Shown piece by piece: positions 40,794 through 50,206 of a stretch of DNA of 64,000 nt; position 1 is the first letter of the stretch; every line of letters begins with the position of its first letter. The stretch is taken from assembly GCA_027494135.1 (NCBI GenBank), contig JAOSJK010000001.1, positions 1,033,378-1,097,377 on the forward strand, read 5' to 3'. The stretch is from Acidimicrobiia bacterium (GTDB taxonomy: Bacteria; Actinomycetota; Acidimicrobiia; IMCC26256; PALSA-610). Made by a program: the position numbers and the translations under genes. Below the pieces are notes generated by a model. The model did no database searches and was not told where the DNA came from. It saw only the letters and a list, made by a program, of their open reading frames with translations.

Positions 40794-41618
40794 ATGGGAA
40801 CGGTGACGGCTGCAGCGCGCAGCAGTGTGAAGGCGGCCGCAGCCGCAGCCGCCCTGCTCCGCCCCAGACGCCGGGGGGTGGTGGTCCTCGCGTACCACCG
40901 GGTCGGCGCCGGCTCCGGGCTCCAGGTAGACCTGCCCGCGTCGCTCTTCGAGGAGCAGGTCGCCGAGATCGCCGACCGAGCGGTCGCCCTTGACGTCGCG
41001 CTCGCAGCGCTGAAGCACCCGGAGCCGGAAGCCCAGACCAACACCGACCCGGTCGTGGTGACCTTCGACGACGGCACCGCCGACTTCGCCGAGGTCGCCT
41101 TCCCGATCCTGGAGAGACACGGGGTGCCGGCCGTCGTGTACGTCGCGACCGGCTACCTGGAGGAGGGGCGCGACTTCCCCGCCGGCGGCAGACCGCTCTC
41201 GTGGCGGGCGCTCGCCGACGTCGTCTCCACCGGGCTCGTCGAGGTCGGCTCCCACACCCACGGCCATGCCCTCCTCGACCGACTCGGCCGGGACGAGGTA
41301 GCCGGCGAGCTCGACCGATCGATCGCGCTCGTCTCCGAGCGCGTAGGAGTCGTGGCGCGGCACTTCGCGTACCCCAAGGCGCTCGCTCCGTCGCCGTGGG
41401 CGGACGCCGCCGTGAGGCAGCGCTTCGAATCCGCCGCGCTCGCCGGGACGCGCGCGAACTGGTACGGCGCGACCGACCCCTACCGACTCGCGCGGTCGCC
41501 CGTGCAGGTGGCCGACGGCATGAGGTGGTTCCGGCGGAAGGTCGCGGGCGGCCTCGCGCTCGAGGACGACGCCCGGCGCGTGCTCAACCGGCGGCGCTAC
41601 TCCGGGGCGTCCACGTGA
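40794..41618 (+). CDS. Polysaccharide deacetylase (NodB domain)
   Basis: 274 residues. VVVLAYHRVGAGSGLQVDLP is the domain entry. VVVTFDDGTADFAEVAFPIL holds the catalytic aspartates (TFDDG) and VEVGSHTHGHALLDRLGRDE the metal histidines (SHTxGH). ARHFAYPKALAPSPWADAAV is motif 3. A hydrophobic alanine-rich N-terminus (VKAAAAAAALL) is too short to be a sure signal. Such enzymes remove N-acetyl groups from amino-sugar polymers. It is followed after 10 bases by a GT4 gene. Confidence 0.85.
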   Translation: MGTVTAAARSSVKAAAAAAALLRPRRRGVVVLAYHRVGAGSGLQVDLPASLFEEQVAEIADRAVALDVALAALKHPEPEAQTNTDPVVVTFDDGTADFAEVAFPILERHGVPAVVYVATGYLEEGRDFPAGGRPLSWRALADVVSTGLVEVGSHTHGHALLDRLGRDEVAGELDRSIALVSERVGVVARHFAYPKALAPSPWADAAVRQRFESAALAGTRANWYGATDPYRLARSPVQVADGMRWFRRKVAGGLALEDDARRVLNRRRYSGAST

Positions 41619-41628
41619 CGAGAGCACG

Positions 41629-42816
41629 ATGAGCGGTCAACGCCGCGAGCGGCCCCGACTCGTTCACGTCACCACGACCGACGTCAGTCTCGTGCTGCTC
41701 CTCGGCCCGCAGCTCCGCGCCTTCGCCGACGCCGGGTACGAGGTGATCGGCGCGTCGGCGCCCGGACCCTGGGCCGAGCAGCTCGCGGGCTGGGACGTCG
41801 AGCACCGACCGCTCCGCCACGCCACCAGGGCGATGGCGCCGCACCGCGACGCCGCGGCGCTCGCCGAGCTGACACGGCTCTTCCGATCGATCCGGCCCGA
41901 CGTCGTGCACACGCACAACCCGAAGCCCGGCGTGTACGGCCGCCTCGCAGCGCGCGCGGCGCGCGTGCCGGCGATCGTCAACACGGTGCACGGCCTCTAC
42001 GCGCTCCCCGACGACCCGTGGGCGAAGCGCGCCCTCGTCTACTCGCTCGAGCGCCTCGCCGCGACGTGCTCTCACGCCGAGCTCGTGCAGAACCCTGAGG
42101 ACCTCCCCGTGCTGCGGCGGCTCGGGATCCCCGCGAGCAGGCTCCACCTGCTCGGCAACGGGGTGGACCTCTCGCGCTTCGACCGAGGCCGGGTCGATCC
42201 GGACCGCATCGCAGCCCTTCGCGCCGAGCTGGGCGCCGGGCCGGACGCGGTGGTCTGCGGCGTCGTCGGACGGCTGGTATGGGAGAAGGGCTACCGCGAG
42301 GTCTTCGCCGCGGCGGCGAGCCTCGCCGAACGCGCGCCCAACCTGCGCTTCGTGGTGATCGGCCCGGACGACCCCGACAAGGCCGACGCCCTCCACCCGT
42401 CCGACCTCGCCGCCGCGGCCGCCGGCGCGAACATCGTCTTCCTCGGCCTCCGGCACGACCTGGTCGACCTCTACGCGGCGATGGACGTGTACGTCCTCGC
42501 CTCGCACCGCGAGGGCTTCCCGCGATCGGCGATGGAGGCCGCCGCGATGGGCCTGCCGGTCGTGGCGACCGACATCCGCGGGTGCAGGCAGGTGGTCGAC
42601 GACCGGGTCACCGGGAGGCTCGTACCACTCGGTGACGCAGCCGCGCTTGCGGACGCCGTCGAGTCGGTCGCCGGCGACCCTGTCGCGCGCGCCGAGATGT
42701 CTGCCGCGTCTCTCCGGAAGGCGCACCGCGAGTTCGACCAGCAGAGCCAGATCGACCTCACGCTCTCCGTCTACGAGCAGCTGCTCCAGCGCTCGGGCCG
42801 CCGGGCACGCGCATGA
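41629..42816 (+). CDS. Glycosyltransferase family 4
   Basis: 395 residues, intact. VHVTTTDVSLVLLLGPQLRA and VVHTHNPKPGVYGRLAARAA then IVNTVHGLYALPDDPWAKRA mark the acceptor domain. LHLLGNGVDLSRFDRGRVDP, CGVVGRLVWEKGYREVFAAA and the E-x7-E site ASHREGFPRSAMEAAAMGLP with ATDIRGCRQVVDDRVTGRLV mark the donor domain. The THNPKPG and TVHGLYA motifs are typical of capsule-type GT4 enzymes. Overlaps the next start by 4 bases. Confidence 0.85.
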   Translation: MSGQRRERPRLVHVTTTDVSLVLLLGPQLRAFADAGYEVIGASAPGPWAEQLAGWDVEHRPLRHATRAMAPHRDAAALAELTRLFRSIRPDVVHTHNPKPGVYGRLAARAARVPAIVNTVHGLYALPDDPWAKRALVYSLERLAATCSHAELVQNPEDLPVLRRLGIPASRLHLLGNGVDLSRFDRGRVDPDRIAALRAELGAGPDAVVCGVVGRLVWEKGYREVFAAAASLAERAPNLRFVVIGPDDPDKADALHPSDLAAAAAGANIVFLGLRHDLVDLYAAMDVYVLASHREGFPRSAMEAAAMGLPVVATDIRGCRQVVDDRVTGRLVPLGDAAALADAVESVAGDPVARAEMSAASLRKAHREFDQQSQIDLTLSVYEQLLQRSGRRARA

Positions 42817-43394
42817 TCACCCGCCTCGCGAACCCGACCGACGCGGCCCGCCTCGCGGCTCTCCACGCGACACGAATCAGCGAGGGCTTCCTGCCGACGC
42901 TGGGCCCGCGATTCCTCACCCGCCTCTACCGGCGGCTCATTCTCGACCCCGACTCCTTCGCGATCGTCGCCGACGAGGGGGGCGACGTCGTCGGCTTCGC
43001 CGCCGCGGCGTCCGACATCGGAGCGCTGTACCGCTCGTTCCTGCTGCGCGACGGTGTGGTCGCGTCGATCGGTGCCGCGCCTGCGCTCCTCCGCTCCTGG
43101 AGGAGGGTGATCGAGACGCTCCGGTACCCCGAGGGCTCCGCCGACCTACCCGACGCCGAGATCCTCTCGGTCGCGGTGGATGCGACGGCGGGCGGCCGGG
43201 GGGTCGGCACCAAGGTCGTCACCGAGGCACTGAGCAGGCTGCGCGACTCAGGGGTCAGCAGCGCGAAGGTGGTCGTGGGCGCAGATAACGAGACCGCCCT
43301 CGCGATGTACCGACGCTGCGGCTTCGAGAACGCGGCGCGGATCGAGGTCCACGGCGGGAGGGCTTCGGAGGTGCTGGTGTGGAAGGCGCCCTAG
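42813..43394 (+). CDS. GNAT-family acetyltransferase
   Basis: 193 residues, intact. ITRLANPTDAARLAALHATR, then LSVAVDATAGGRGVGTKVVT (acetyl-CoA loop) and VVVGADNETALAMYRRCGFE (the N..A..Y...GF signature). It lies between a GT4 and the PNPT transferase with overlaps on both sides, so it probably acetylates a sugar nucleotide or lipid-linked sugar. Compare the PglD/WbbJ role, which is otherwise filled by different folds. Confidence 0.75.
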   Translation: MITRLANPTDAARLAALHATRISEGFLPTLGPRFLTRLYRRLILDPDSFAIVADEGGDVVGFAAAASDIGALYRSFLLRDGVVASIGAAPALLRSWRRVIETLRYPEGSADLPDAEILSVAVDATAGGRGVGTKVVTEALSRLRDSGVSSAKVVVGADNETALAMYRRCGFENAARIEVHGGRASEVLVWKAP

Positions 43395-44344
43395 CCTTCG
43401 CCGCGGCGCTCGCCGTCGCTCTCGCGGCGACCCCGGTCGTGGCCCGCCTCGCCCTGGCGACCGGGCTCGTGGACCACCCCGGGCCCCTCAAGGTCCACCG
43501 TGCACCCGTCGCCTACCTCGGTGGGCTCGCCGTGGCCGTCGCCGTCGCCGGCCCGATCGGTGCGCACAGGCCCGCGCTCCTCGCCCCGCTCGCCGCAGCA
43601 CTCGCCCTCGGTGTGGCCGACGACGCCCTCGACGTGCCGCCGCGCCTCCGACTCGCCTGCGAGGCCGGCATCGGCGTGCTCGCCGGAGTCGTCGTGCCGG
43701 CGCCCGGCATGCCGACGGCACAGGGGATCGCCCTCACCGCCGTGATCGCCGTGGGCCTCGTCAACGCCGTGAACCTCCTCGACGGGCTCGACGGCCTTGC
43801 GGCCGGTGCGGCGCTCGCCTCTGCGCTCGGGTTCGCCGCCCTCGGCGCCGGCGCGCGGGTGCCCGCTCTGGCACTCGCAGGCGCGCTGGTCGGCTTCCTC
43901 GCGTACAACCGCCCGCCCGCGCGCATCTACCTCGGCGACGGCGGTGCGTACCTACTCGGCACCGCGCTCGCGCTCTGCTGCGTCCTCGCCCTCGACGGCG
44001 GCGGCGCCTCGGCGTGGCTCGGCGCGCCGCTCATCGTCGCCGTCCCGGCCGTCGACACCGCCATCGCCATCGCCCGACGGTTCCGCGCGCGGCTCCCCCT
44101 CTTCGGGGGCGACCGGAGCCACGTCTACGACCAGCTGGTGGACCGCGGGTGGACCGCGCCGGCCGCAGTGCTCGCCCTCGTGGCACTACAGGGCGCGCTC
44201 GCCGTCGCAGGAGTCGCTGCGGGGCGGCTCTCCGCGGTCGTCGCCGGTGCGATCACCTCCGTGTGCGCCATCGCGATCGTCGCCGCTACCGTGCTCGGCG
44301 GCTTCCTCTCGCCGACGACCAGCGCCCCGGAGGGCTCAGAGTGA
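43379..44344 (+). CDS. Polyprenyl-phosphate sugar-1-phosphate transferase (WecA/MraY family)
   Basis: 321 residues with about ten helices. Conserved cytoplasmic motifs: LVDHPGPLKVHRAPVAYLGG, VADDALDVPPRLRL (catalytic DD), NAVNLLDGLDGLAAG, ARIYLGDGGAYLLGTAL (nucleotide site), and GGDRSHVYDQLVDRGW, where the usual histidine cluster is reduced to RSHVYDQL. It would start lipid-linked glycan synthesis by moving a HexNAc-1-phosphate to undecaprenyl or decaprenyl phosphate. It overlaps its neighbours, so it sits in one tight operon. Confidence 0.85.
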   Translation: MEGALAFAAALAVALAATPVVARLALATGLVDHPGPLKVHRAPVAYLGGLAVAVAVAGPIGAHRPALLAPLAAALALGVADDALDVPPRLRLACEAGIGVLAGVVVPAPGMPTAQGIALTAVIAVGLVNAVNLLDGLDGLAAGAALASALGFAALGAGARVPALALAGALVGFLAYNRPPARIYLGDGGAYLLGTALALCCVLALDGGGASAWLGAPLIVAVPAVDTAIAIARRFRARLPLFGGDRSHVYDQLVDRGWTAPAAVLALVALQGALAVAGVAAGRLSAVVAGAITSVCAIAIVAATVLGGFLSPTTSAPEGSE

Positions 44345-45519
44345 CCCAGCCCGCGATCATCGGCGGCAAGCCCCTCTTCCCCGACGGGGTCCCTTTCGTC
44401 CGTCCACCGGCGCCGCCGCTCGAGCGTGTCATGAAGCGCCTCGAGCCGTCGTACAACCGCGGCATGCTCACGAACGGCCCGCTGGTGCGCGAGCTCGAGG
44501 ACGCCGCCACCGAGCGCCTCGGCACCCGCCACGCGGTCGCCGTCTCGTCGTGCACCGCCGGGCTGATGCTCGTGCTGCGCGCCCTCGAGCCCGCGGGCCC
44601 GGTGCTGGTAGCCGGCTTCACGTTCTCCGCGACGGCGCACGCCGTCGCGTGGTGCGGGCGCAGGCCGCTCTTCGCCGAGTGCGACCCCCGGAGCTTCCAG
44701 CTCGACGTGGCCGACTCGGCCGACCGCATGCGGCGCACCGGTGACGTGGGCGCGATCCTCGCCACGCACCTCTTCGGGGCACCGTGCCGCGTCGAAGACA
44801 TCGAGGCGCTCGCCGCCGAGGTGGGTGTACCGGCAGCGTTCGACGCAGCGCACGCATTCGGTGCTCGCCGCGGCGACCGGCCCGTCGGCGCCTTCGGAGT
44901 GGCCGAGGTCTTCAGCATGAGCCCCACCAAGCCCGTGGTCGCAGGTGAAGGCGGCATCGTCGCGACGAACGACGACGCCGTCGCCGAGTCGGTGCGCATC
45001 GGGCGCGACTACGGCAACCCGGGCGACTACGACACGCTCTTCGTGGGCCTCAACGCGCGCATGTCGGAGATGCACGCCGCCGTCGCCCTGGAATCGCTGG
45101 CAGACCTCGCCGAGACCGCCGCCGCCCGGTCGGCCATCGCACAGCGCTACACCGAGAGGCTCGCGGGCGTGCCCGGGATCGCCGTGCAGCACATCGACCC
45201 CGGCGACGTGTCGAGCTGGAAGGACTTCACGATCCAGGTCGACGAGGAGGCCCTCGGAGTCGGGCGCGATGCGCTGGCCGCTGCACTGCGCGCCGAGGGC
45301 GTCGACACCCGCTGCTACTTCGACCCTCCGGTGCACCTGCAGCAGTCGCACGCGACCGGAGAGCGACTCCCGGTCACCGAGGCCGTCGCCGCTCGCGTCG
45401 TCAGCCTCCCCATCTACCCGGCTCTCCCGCTCCGAACGGTCGATCTCATCGCCGAGGCGGTCGCGCGGGTGCACGAGCACGCCGAGGCCGTCGGGGCCAC
45501 GCAGGCCGCCCGCCCCTGA
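44341..45519 (+). CDS. DegT/DnrJ/EryC1-family sugar aminotransferase
   Basis: 392 residues from GTG 44341, overlapping the PNPT stop. MLTNGPLVRELEDAATERLG, AVSSCTAGLMLVLRALEPAG, PAAFDAAHAFGARRGDRPVG (the aspartate of the PLP site) and FSMSPTKPVVAGEGGIVATN (the Schiff-base lysine in SPTK) are all present. RIGRDYGNPGDYDTLFVGLN ARMSEMHAA follows the family pattern. It would convert a 4-keto (or 3-keto) nucleotide sugar, perhaps made by the CapD-type dehydratase at 46747, to an amino sugar. Confidence 0.85.
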   Translation: MTQPAIIGGKPLFPDGVPFVRPPAPPLERVMKRLEPSYNRGMLTNGPLVRELEDAATERLGTRHAVAVSSCTAGLMLVLRALEPAGPVLVAGFTFSATAHAVAWCGRRPLFAECDPRSFQLDVADSADRMRRTGDVGAILATHLFGAPCRVEDIEALAAEVGVPAAFDAAHAFGARRGDRPVGAFGVAEVFSMSPTKPVVAGEGGIVATNDDAVAESVRIGRDYGNPGDYDTLFVGLNARMSEMHAAVALESLADLAETAAARSAIAQRYTERLAGVPGIAVQHIDPGDVSSWKDFTIQVDEEALGVGRDALAAALRAEGVDTRCYFDPPVHLQQSHATGERLPVTEAVAARVVSLPIYPALPLRTVDLIAEAVARVHEHAEAVGATQAARP

Positions 45520-46521
45520 ACCGCCCGTCGATCTCCGCCGCGGCGACCACCGCTGCGGCGGTCGCCGGCAGCAGGAGCAGTGCAGCCACTCCCGGGTCGC
45601 GGACGAGGCCGGCTACCCGGGCCGCGTAGAGGGCCACCACGACGTGAGCGCCCAGGAGCGCGAGAGCCTCCCGCCGTCCGGGCGAGACCTCGACAGCTGC
45701 ACCGGCAGCACGGCGCGGAGATCGTCGCCCCGCTCCGGCAGCGTGCGAGCCGGCCCGAACCCCCGCCGCCGTGACCAACGGCACGACGACGAGCATCCCG
45801 AGGGCCCCCACAGCACCGATCACCGACGACGGGCGCCCCACGCCGCCCACCGCCGCCGTGTGCACGAGCAGCCCGACCGCCGCCGGAGCCCCCGCGCCGA
45901 GGCCCGCCCCGCGAACCACACCGAGCAACGCGAGGGGCACCGAGACGCCGACCAGCACACGCATCTCCTCGGTGTCCGGCACCGTCGAGAAGACGGCGAG
46001 GACCGTGACCGTCCACATCGGTGGACCCAGATGCCGTAGCGACGCGGCGTCGAAAAGGCCGACCAGCGCTCCGCCGAGCGCCGTCGCCGCCACGACCAGG
46101 GTGGCCACCCAACCGGGCCCGTCGAGGTCGCCCCCCGCTCCCACGAGCAGGGCCCCCGGCAGCAGCAACGTTGCCGCGAGAGGCAGTCTCACGCAGAGTG
46201 GCGACGTACCCGGGCGTCGACGATTACCGAGGGTGGCGGCGACCGCCCCTCCCACCGCCAGCAGAGCGAGGCCCAATAGCACTGGCGAGGGAGGGCCGTC
46301 AACACCCCTGGTCGGGAAAACGCCAGACAGGACGCCTGCGCCGGCGGCAGCGAAGGCAACTCCGGCGAGCCCGGCCCGCCGCCTGGCAGGGCCCACCAGG
46401 CCGGCGAGGACGACCGCGACGAGCGCGAGCCCCCGGCCACCAGCCCCGCCCGGGCCTGACCGGTCTCCAGCAGCACCCGGAGCGTCTCCACACGGCTCCT
46501 CAACGTGAACCCGAACCGCAA
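45446..46521 (-). CDS. Polytopic membrane protein of unknown function (frame break)
   Basis: About 357 residues. It probably begins at TTG 46521 (RFGFTLRSRVETLRVLLETG); the frame breaks near 46430, after which about nine hydrophobic segments follow, for example LALVAVVLAGLVGPARRRAG, LLGLALLAVGGAVAATLGNR, LPLAATLLLPGALLVGAGGD and LLGAHVVVALYAARVAGLVR. Composition is extremely Ala/Val/Gly/Leu-rich. It could be a flippase- or ligase-like partner of the glycan genes, but no motif confirms it. Its end overlaps the convergent aminotransferase by about 74 bases, so the stop is suspect. Confidence 0.5.
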
Positions 46522-46548
46522 TTGTTGGGCCGATACTCCGCGAAATCC

Positions 46549-46563
46549 TCACGCTGAGCGTGA
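46549..46563. promoter_or_regulatory. Perfect 15-bp palindrome in a divergent promoter region
   Basis: TCACGCTGAGCGTGA has 7-bp arms and one central base. It lies in the 225-bp gap between the leftward membrane protein and the rightward CapD-type gene. A regulator operator is possible. Confidence 0.35.
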
Positions 46564-46746
46564 ACTTTCCCTTGCGGCAACCCGGATCGTATGGGAGATT
46601 CGCCCTCGACCGACGACACGTCGTGACCGCAGGTCCGGGTCGCGAAGGGTCGAAGGTCCCACCCGGGAGACCGGGTCGCCCGGTTTCACGGGCGCGGGCA
46701 GGGGCGGAGTACGGGCGGCACGAGGGCGGAAAGCGAGGACCCGGGG

Positions 46747-48767
46747 ATGGGTCACACAGGCAACCCTTGGGCGGAGGATCGCAGGGCACTCTCTCGCCGT
46801 CGCCGGTTCCAGCAGGCGGCATTCGACGGAGGTGCGTGGGCCGTAGCCCTCTACGCGGCGGCCCTGCTCCGTCTCGACTTCGACCTCTCCCGGCTCGCGT
46901 CGTTCCGAATCGAGTGGCTGATCGTCCTAGCAGCCACGTTGCAGATAGCGGCGGGCTACATGTACGGGCTCTACCGGGGCCGCTACATGTTCGGCTCCTT
47001 CGAAGAGGTGATCGCCCTCGGAAGGAGCGTCGCTCTCGTCGGTGCCGTCCTCCTCGGAGTCGACCTGCTCCTCCCCGGCCAGCGCGCGATGCCCGTCTCA
47101 GCCGTGCTCGGCGGCGCGCTACTCGCCTTCCCCACCACCGGCGCCATCCGATTCGGCCGCCGCCTCACCAGCGAGCATCGCCAGCGCGCCACGATCCAGG
47201 AGCGCACACGCGTCCTGGTGTTCGGGGCAGGCGTGGGCGGGCGCCGCGCGATCCGCGCGATGTTCGACGACCCGCACAGCCCGTTCCGGCCGGTCGCGAT
47301 CATCGACGACGACCGCGACCTCGCGAACCTGGAGATCCGTGGAGTGCAGGTGGTCGGCGACCACCGTGTCCTCGCCGCCGCCGCAGCCGTCTACTCGGCC
47401 GAGGTGCTGCTGATCGCGGTTCCGAGCGCCGACGCCGCCCTGATCGGCCGGATGATCGACCTCGCCACGCCCCTCGGACTCAAGGTTCGGGTACTGCCCT
47501 CGGCCCGCGAGCTGGTCGGCCACGACGTCCAGGTCTCCGACATACGCGAGCCCACCGACGCCGACCTCCTGGGGCGTCACCAGGTCGACACCGACCTCGC
47601 CACCGTCGCTCAGTACGTCTCCGGCCGTGTCGTGGCCGTGACAGGCGCCGGCGGCTCGATCGGGTCGGAGCTCTGCCGCCAGCTCTCACGCCTGAAGCCC
47701 GCCGAGCTGATCATGATCGACCGCGACGAGTCGGCGCTCCACGCCGTGCAGCTCTCCATCGCCGGACGGGCGCTCCTCGACTCCCAGGACACCGTCCTCC
47801 TCGACATCCGCGACCGCGTCCGGGTCGCGGAGCTCTTCCGGCGTCGTCGTCCCGACGTCGTCTTCCACGCCGCTGCGCTCAAGCACCTCCCCCTGCTCGA
47901 GTCGCAGCCGATCGAGGCGTTCAAGACGAACGTGTGGGGCACGCTCTCGGTACTCGAGGCCGCCGCCGACGCAGGCGTGCGCGAGCTCGTCAACATCTCC
48001 ACCGACAAGGCAGCCAACCCGTCGAGCGTTCTCGGGTACTCGAAGCGCGTCGCCGAGGGGCTAACCGCCCACGTCGCGCGCCGCTCAGGCGGGCGGTACG
48101 TCAGCGTGCGCTTCGGGAACGTGCTCGGCAGCAGAGGGTCGGTGCTCACCACCTTCCGCGCCCAGATCGACGCCGGCGGACCCGTCACCGTCACACACCC
48201 CGACATCTCCCGGTACTTCATGACGGTCGAGGAAGCGGTTCAGCTCGTGATGCAGGCCGGCGCGATCGGCGAGTCGGGTGAGGTGCTGGTGCTCGACATG
48301 GGCGAGCCGGTGCGCATAGCCGACGTCGCCCGCCGCCTCGCGAGCCGTGCGCAGCGTCACGTGACCATCGAGTACACGGGCCTCCGTGCCGGCGAGAAGC
48401 TGCACGAGGAGCTCTTCGGCGACTCCGAGATTGAACGCCGCGCGGCACACCCCATGATCCAGGGCGTCGAGGCCCCCCGATCCACCCCGAGCGGGTACGC
48501 CATGTCGACCCGTGGGCGCTCGACGTGCGCGACCTGCTGCGCGACCTCTGTGAGCGGATGCGGACGGCCCACATCACACGTGCCCCGGCCGCCGACGACG
48601 TGATCGACCTCGTGAGCCTCGCCGAGCTCGACGGTGCCGACAGCGAGCTGGCGGTCGTGATCGACCTCAACGCCGGCTCCGCGGCGCTGGAGCATGCTCC
48701 GGGTGGCGGCGGCGCGGCCGACAACGACGCTCCCGCCGCCACGTCGATGCCGGGGGCCGGTCGATGA
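46747..48767 (+). CDS. CapD/WbpM-type nucleotide-sugar 4,6-dehydratase, membrane-bound (frame break)
   Basis: About 673 residues. Four N-terminal helices (GAWAVALYAAALLRLDF, WLIVLAATLQIAAGYMYGLY, SVALVGAVLLGVDLLL, MPVSAVLGGALLAFPTTGAI), a first Rossmann domain (RVLVFGAGVGGRRAIRAMFD) and a catalytic SDR domain (VVAVTGAGGSIGSELCRQLS). LVNISTDKAANPSSVLGYSK contains the TDK of inverting and retaining C6 dehydratases, and VSVRFGNVLGSRGSVLTTFR and HPDISRYFMTVEEAVQLVMQ are diagnostic. The frame breaks near 48480; the tail continues LDVRDLLRDLCERMRTAHIT. Makes a 4-keto-6-deoxy-HexNAc precursor. Overlaps the next gene (ATGA). Confidence 0.85.
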
Positions 48768-50100
48768 CCGCCTCACTGGTCAGAGTCGAGGAGGTCGACT
48801 CCCCGACATACTCACCCTCATCCGCGACCGCACGGCGCGCGTGGTGGTCGTCGGGCAGGGCTACGTCGGCCTCGTCGTCGCGATGCGGGCGGTCGAGGTC
48901 GGATTCCCCGTCGTGGGCCTCGACGTCGACAGCGAGCGGATCGACTCGCTCGCCGCCGGTCACTCCTACGTCGAAGACGTCGCCGACACCGATCTCGAGC
49001 GGGCCCTGGCCGCAGGCTACACGCCGACCGACGACCCCGCCGATCTCGAAGGCTTCGACATCGCGGTGATCACGGTGCCCACGCCCCTCGCCGACGGCCT
49101 CCCCGACCTCTCCCCGATCGAGAGCGCCGCGACCCGAGTGGCACGAGCGCTCCGCCCCGGCGCACTGGTGATCCTCGAGTCCACCACCTACCCGGGGACG
49201 ACCGAGGAGCTCGTGGCCGGGATCCTCGAGCGGGAGTCGTCGGAGAACCTGCGCGCCGGGGCCGACTACCACCTCGGCTACTCACCCGAGCGCATCGATC
49301 CCGGCAACACCGTCCACGGCCTGGCAGACACGCCGAAGATCGTCTCGGGAGTAGACGCTGCGCCGCTCACGGCCGTCGAGGCCTTCTACGGCTCCCTCGT
49401 CGACAAGCTCGTGCCCGTGTCGAGCCCCGCAGTCGCGGAGCTGTCGAAGCTCGTCGAGAACACCTTCCGGCACGTCAACGTCGCCCTCGTGAACGAGCTG
49501 GCCGTCTTCGCCCACGAGCTGGGGATCGACGTCTGGGAGGCGATCGACGCCGCCGACTCGAAGCCGTTCGGATTCATGGCGTTCAAGCCCGGGCCCGGCG
49601 TCGGCGGACACTGCCTGCCGGTAGACCCCAGCTACCTCTCGTGGCGGGTCAAGCGGCGATCGGGCCAGACGTTCCGCTTCATCGAGCTGGCCAACGACGT
49701 CAACGACCACATGCCGCAGTACGTGGCGCGCCGGGTGCAGAACCTCCTCAACGGCGCCGGGCTCGCCGTCAACGGCGCGAACATCCTCGTGCTCGGCGTC
49801 GCCTACAAGCCGAACACCAGCGACGCCCGCGAGGCGCCGTCGTTCCGGGTGATCGACCTGCTGACGCGGCTCGGCGCCAGGGTCACGGCCGTCGACCCGC
49901 ACGTCGAGAAGCTCCCGCCCGGCTCCCGCTTCGAGTACCGGACCGACCTCGACGCAGACCTCATCGGCGCGGCCGACCTCGTGGTCCTCGTCACCGACCA
50001 CGACGCGTTCGACTACGACCTGATCCTCGAGCACGCCAACCTCGTCTTCGACACCCGGAGCCGTCTCCCGAGGTCGCCAGGACGCGCCGAACGCCTCTAG
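48764..50100 (+). CDS. Nucleotide-sugar dehydrogenase, UDP-HexNAc 6-dehydrogenase type (frame break)
   Basis: About 445 residues. The start ATG 48764 overlaps the preceding stop; the frame breaks at the C run 48801-48804 and continues RVVVVGQGYVGLVVAMRAVE. VPTPLADGLPDLSPIESAAT, VILESTTYPGTTEELVAGIL and HLGYSPERIDPGN follow. The active-site cysteine lies in PGPGVGGHCLPVDPSYLSWR; PVDPxYL is typical of the WbpA/WecC (UDP-GlcNAc/ManNAc) branch rather than UDP-glucose enzymes. ILVLGVAYKPNTSDAREAPS is the C-terminal domain. Two-step NAD oxidation to a uronic acid is expected. Confidence 0.85.
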
Positions 50101-50110
50101 GGCGGAGGTG

Positions 50111-50145
50111 GTGGGGGCCGCGCGGCGGGCGGCGCGGCCCCCCAC
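50111..50145 (+). terminator. GC hairpin after the dehydrogenase gene
   Basis: GTGGGGGCCGCGC (50111-50123) pairs with GCGCGGCCCCCCAC (50132-50145) with one bulged C and an 8-base loop. It begins 10 bases after the dehydrogenase stop and immediately precedes repeat T copy C. Confidence 0.6.
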
Positions 50146-50147
50146 CG

Positions 50148-50203
50148 CCCCCTGTTTGGACCTCAGCGGAGCCCTGGCGACCAGTTCCGTCCAAACAGGG
50201 TTG
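50148..50203. repeat. Convergent-junction palindrome, family T, copy C
   Basis: CCTGTTTGGA (50151-50160) pairs with TCCAAACAGG (50190-50199). The inner sequence CAGCGGAGCCCTGGCGACCA is identical to copy B over its length. It separates the rightward dehydrogenase from the leftward epimerase, whose stop lies 4 bases beyond it. Confidence 0.8.
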
Positions 50204-50206
50204 GGG

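Noticed and set aside
46747-46770. ATGGGTCACACAGG as another family H repeat arm
   Set aside because: Only the first ten bases resemble the arm; no complementary arm follows and it is the start of the CapD-type gene.
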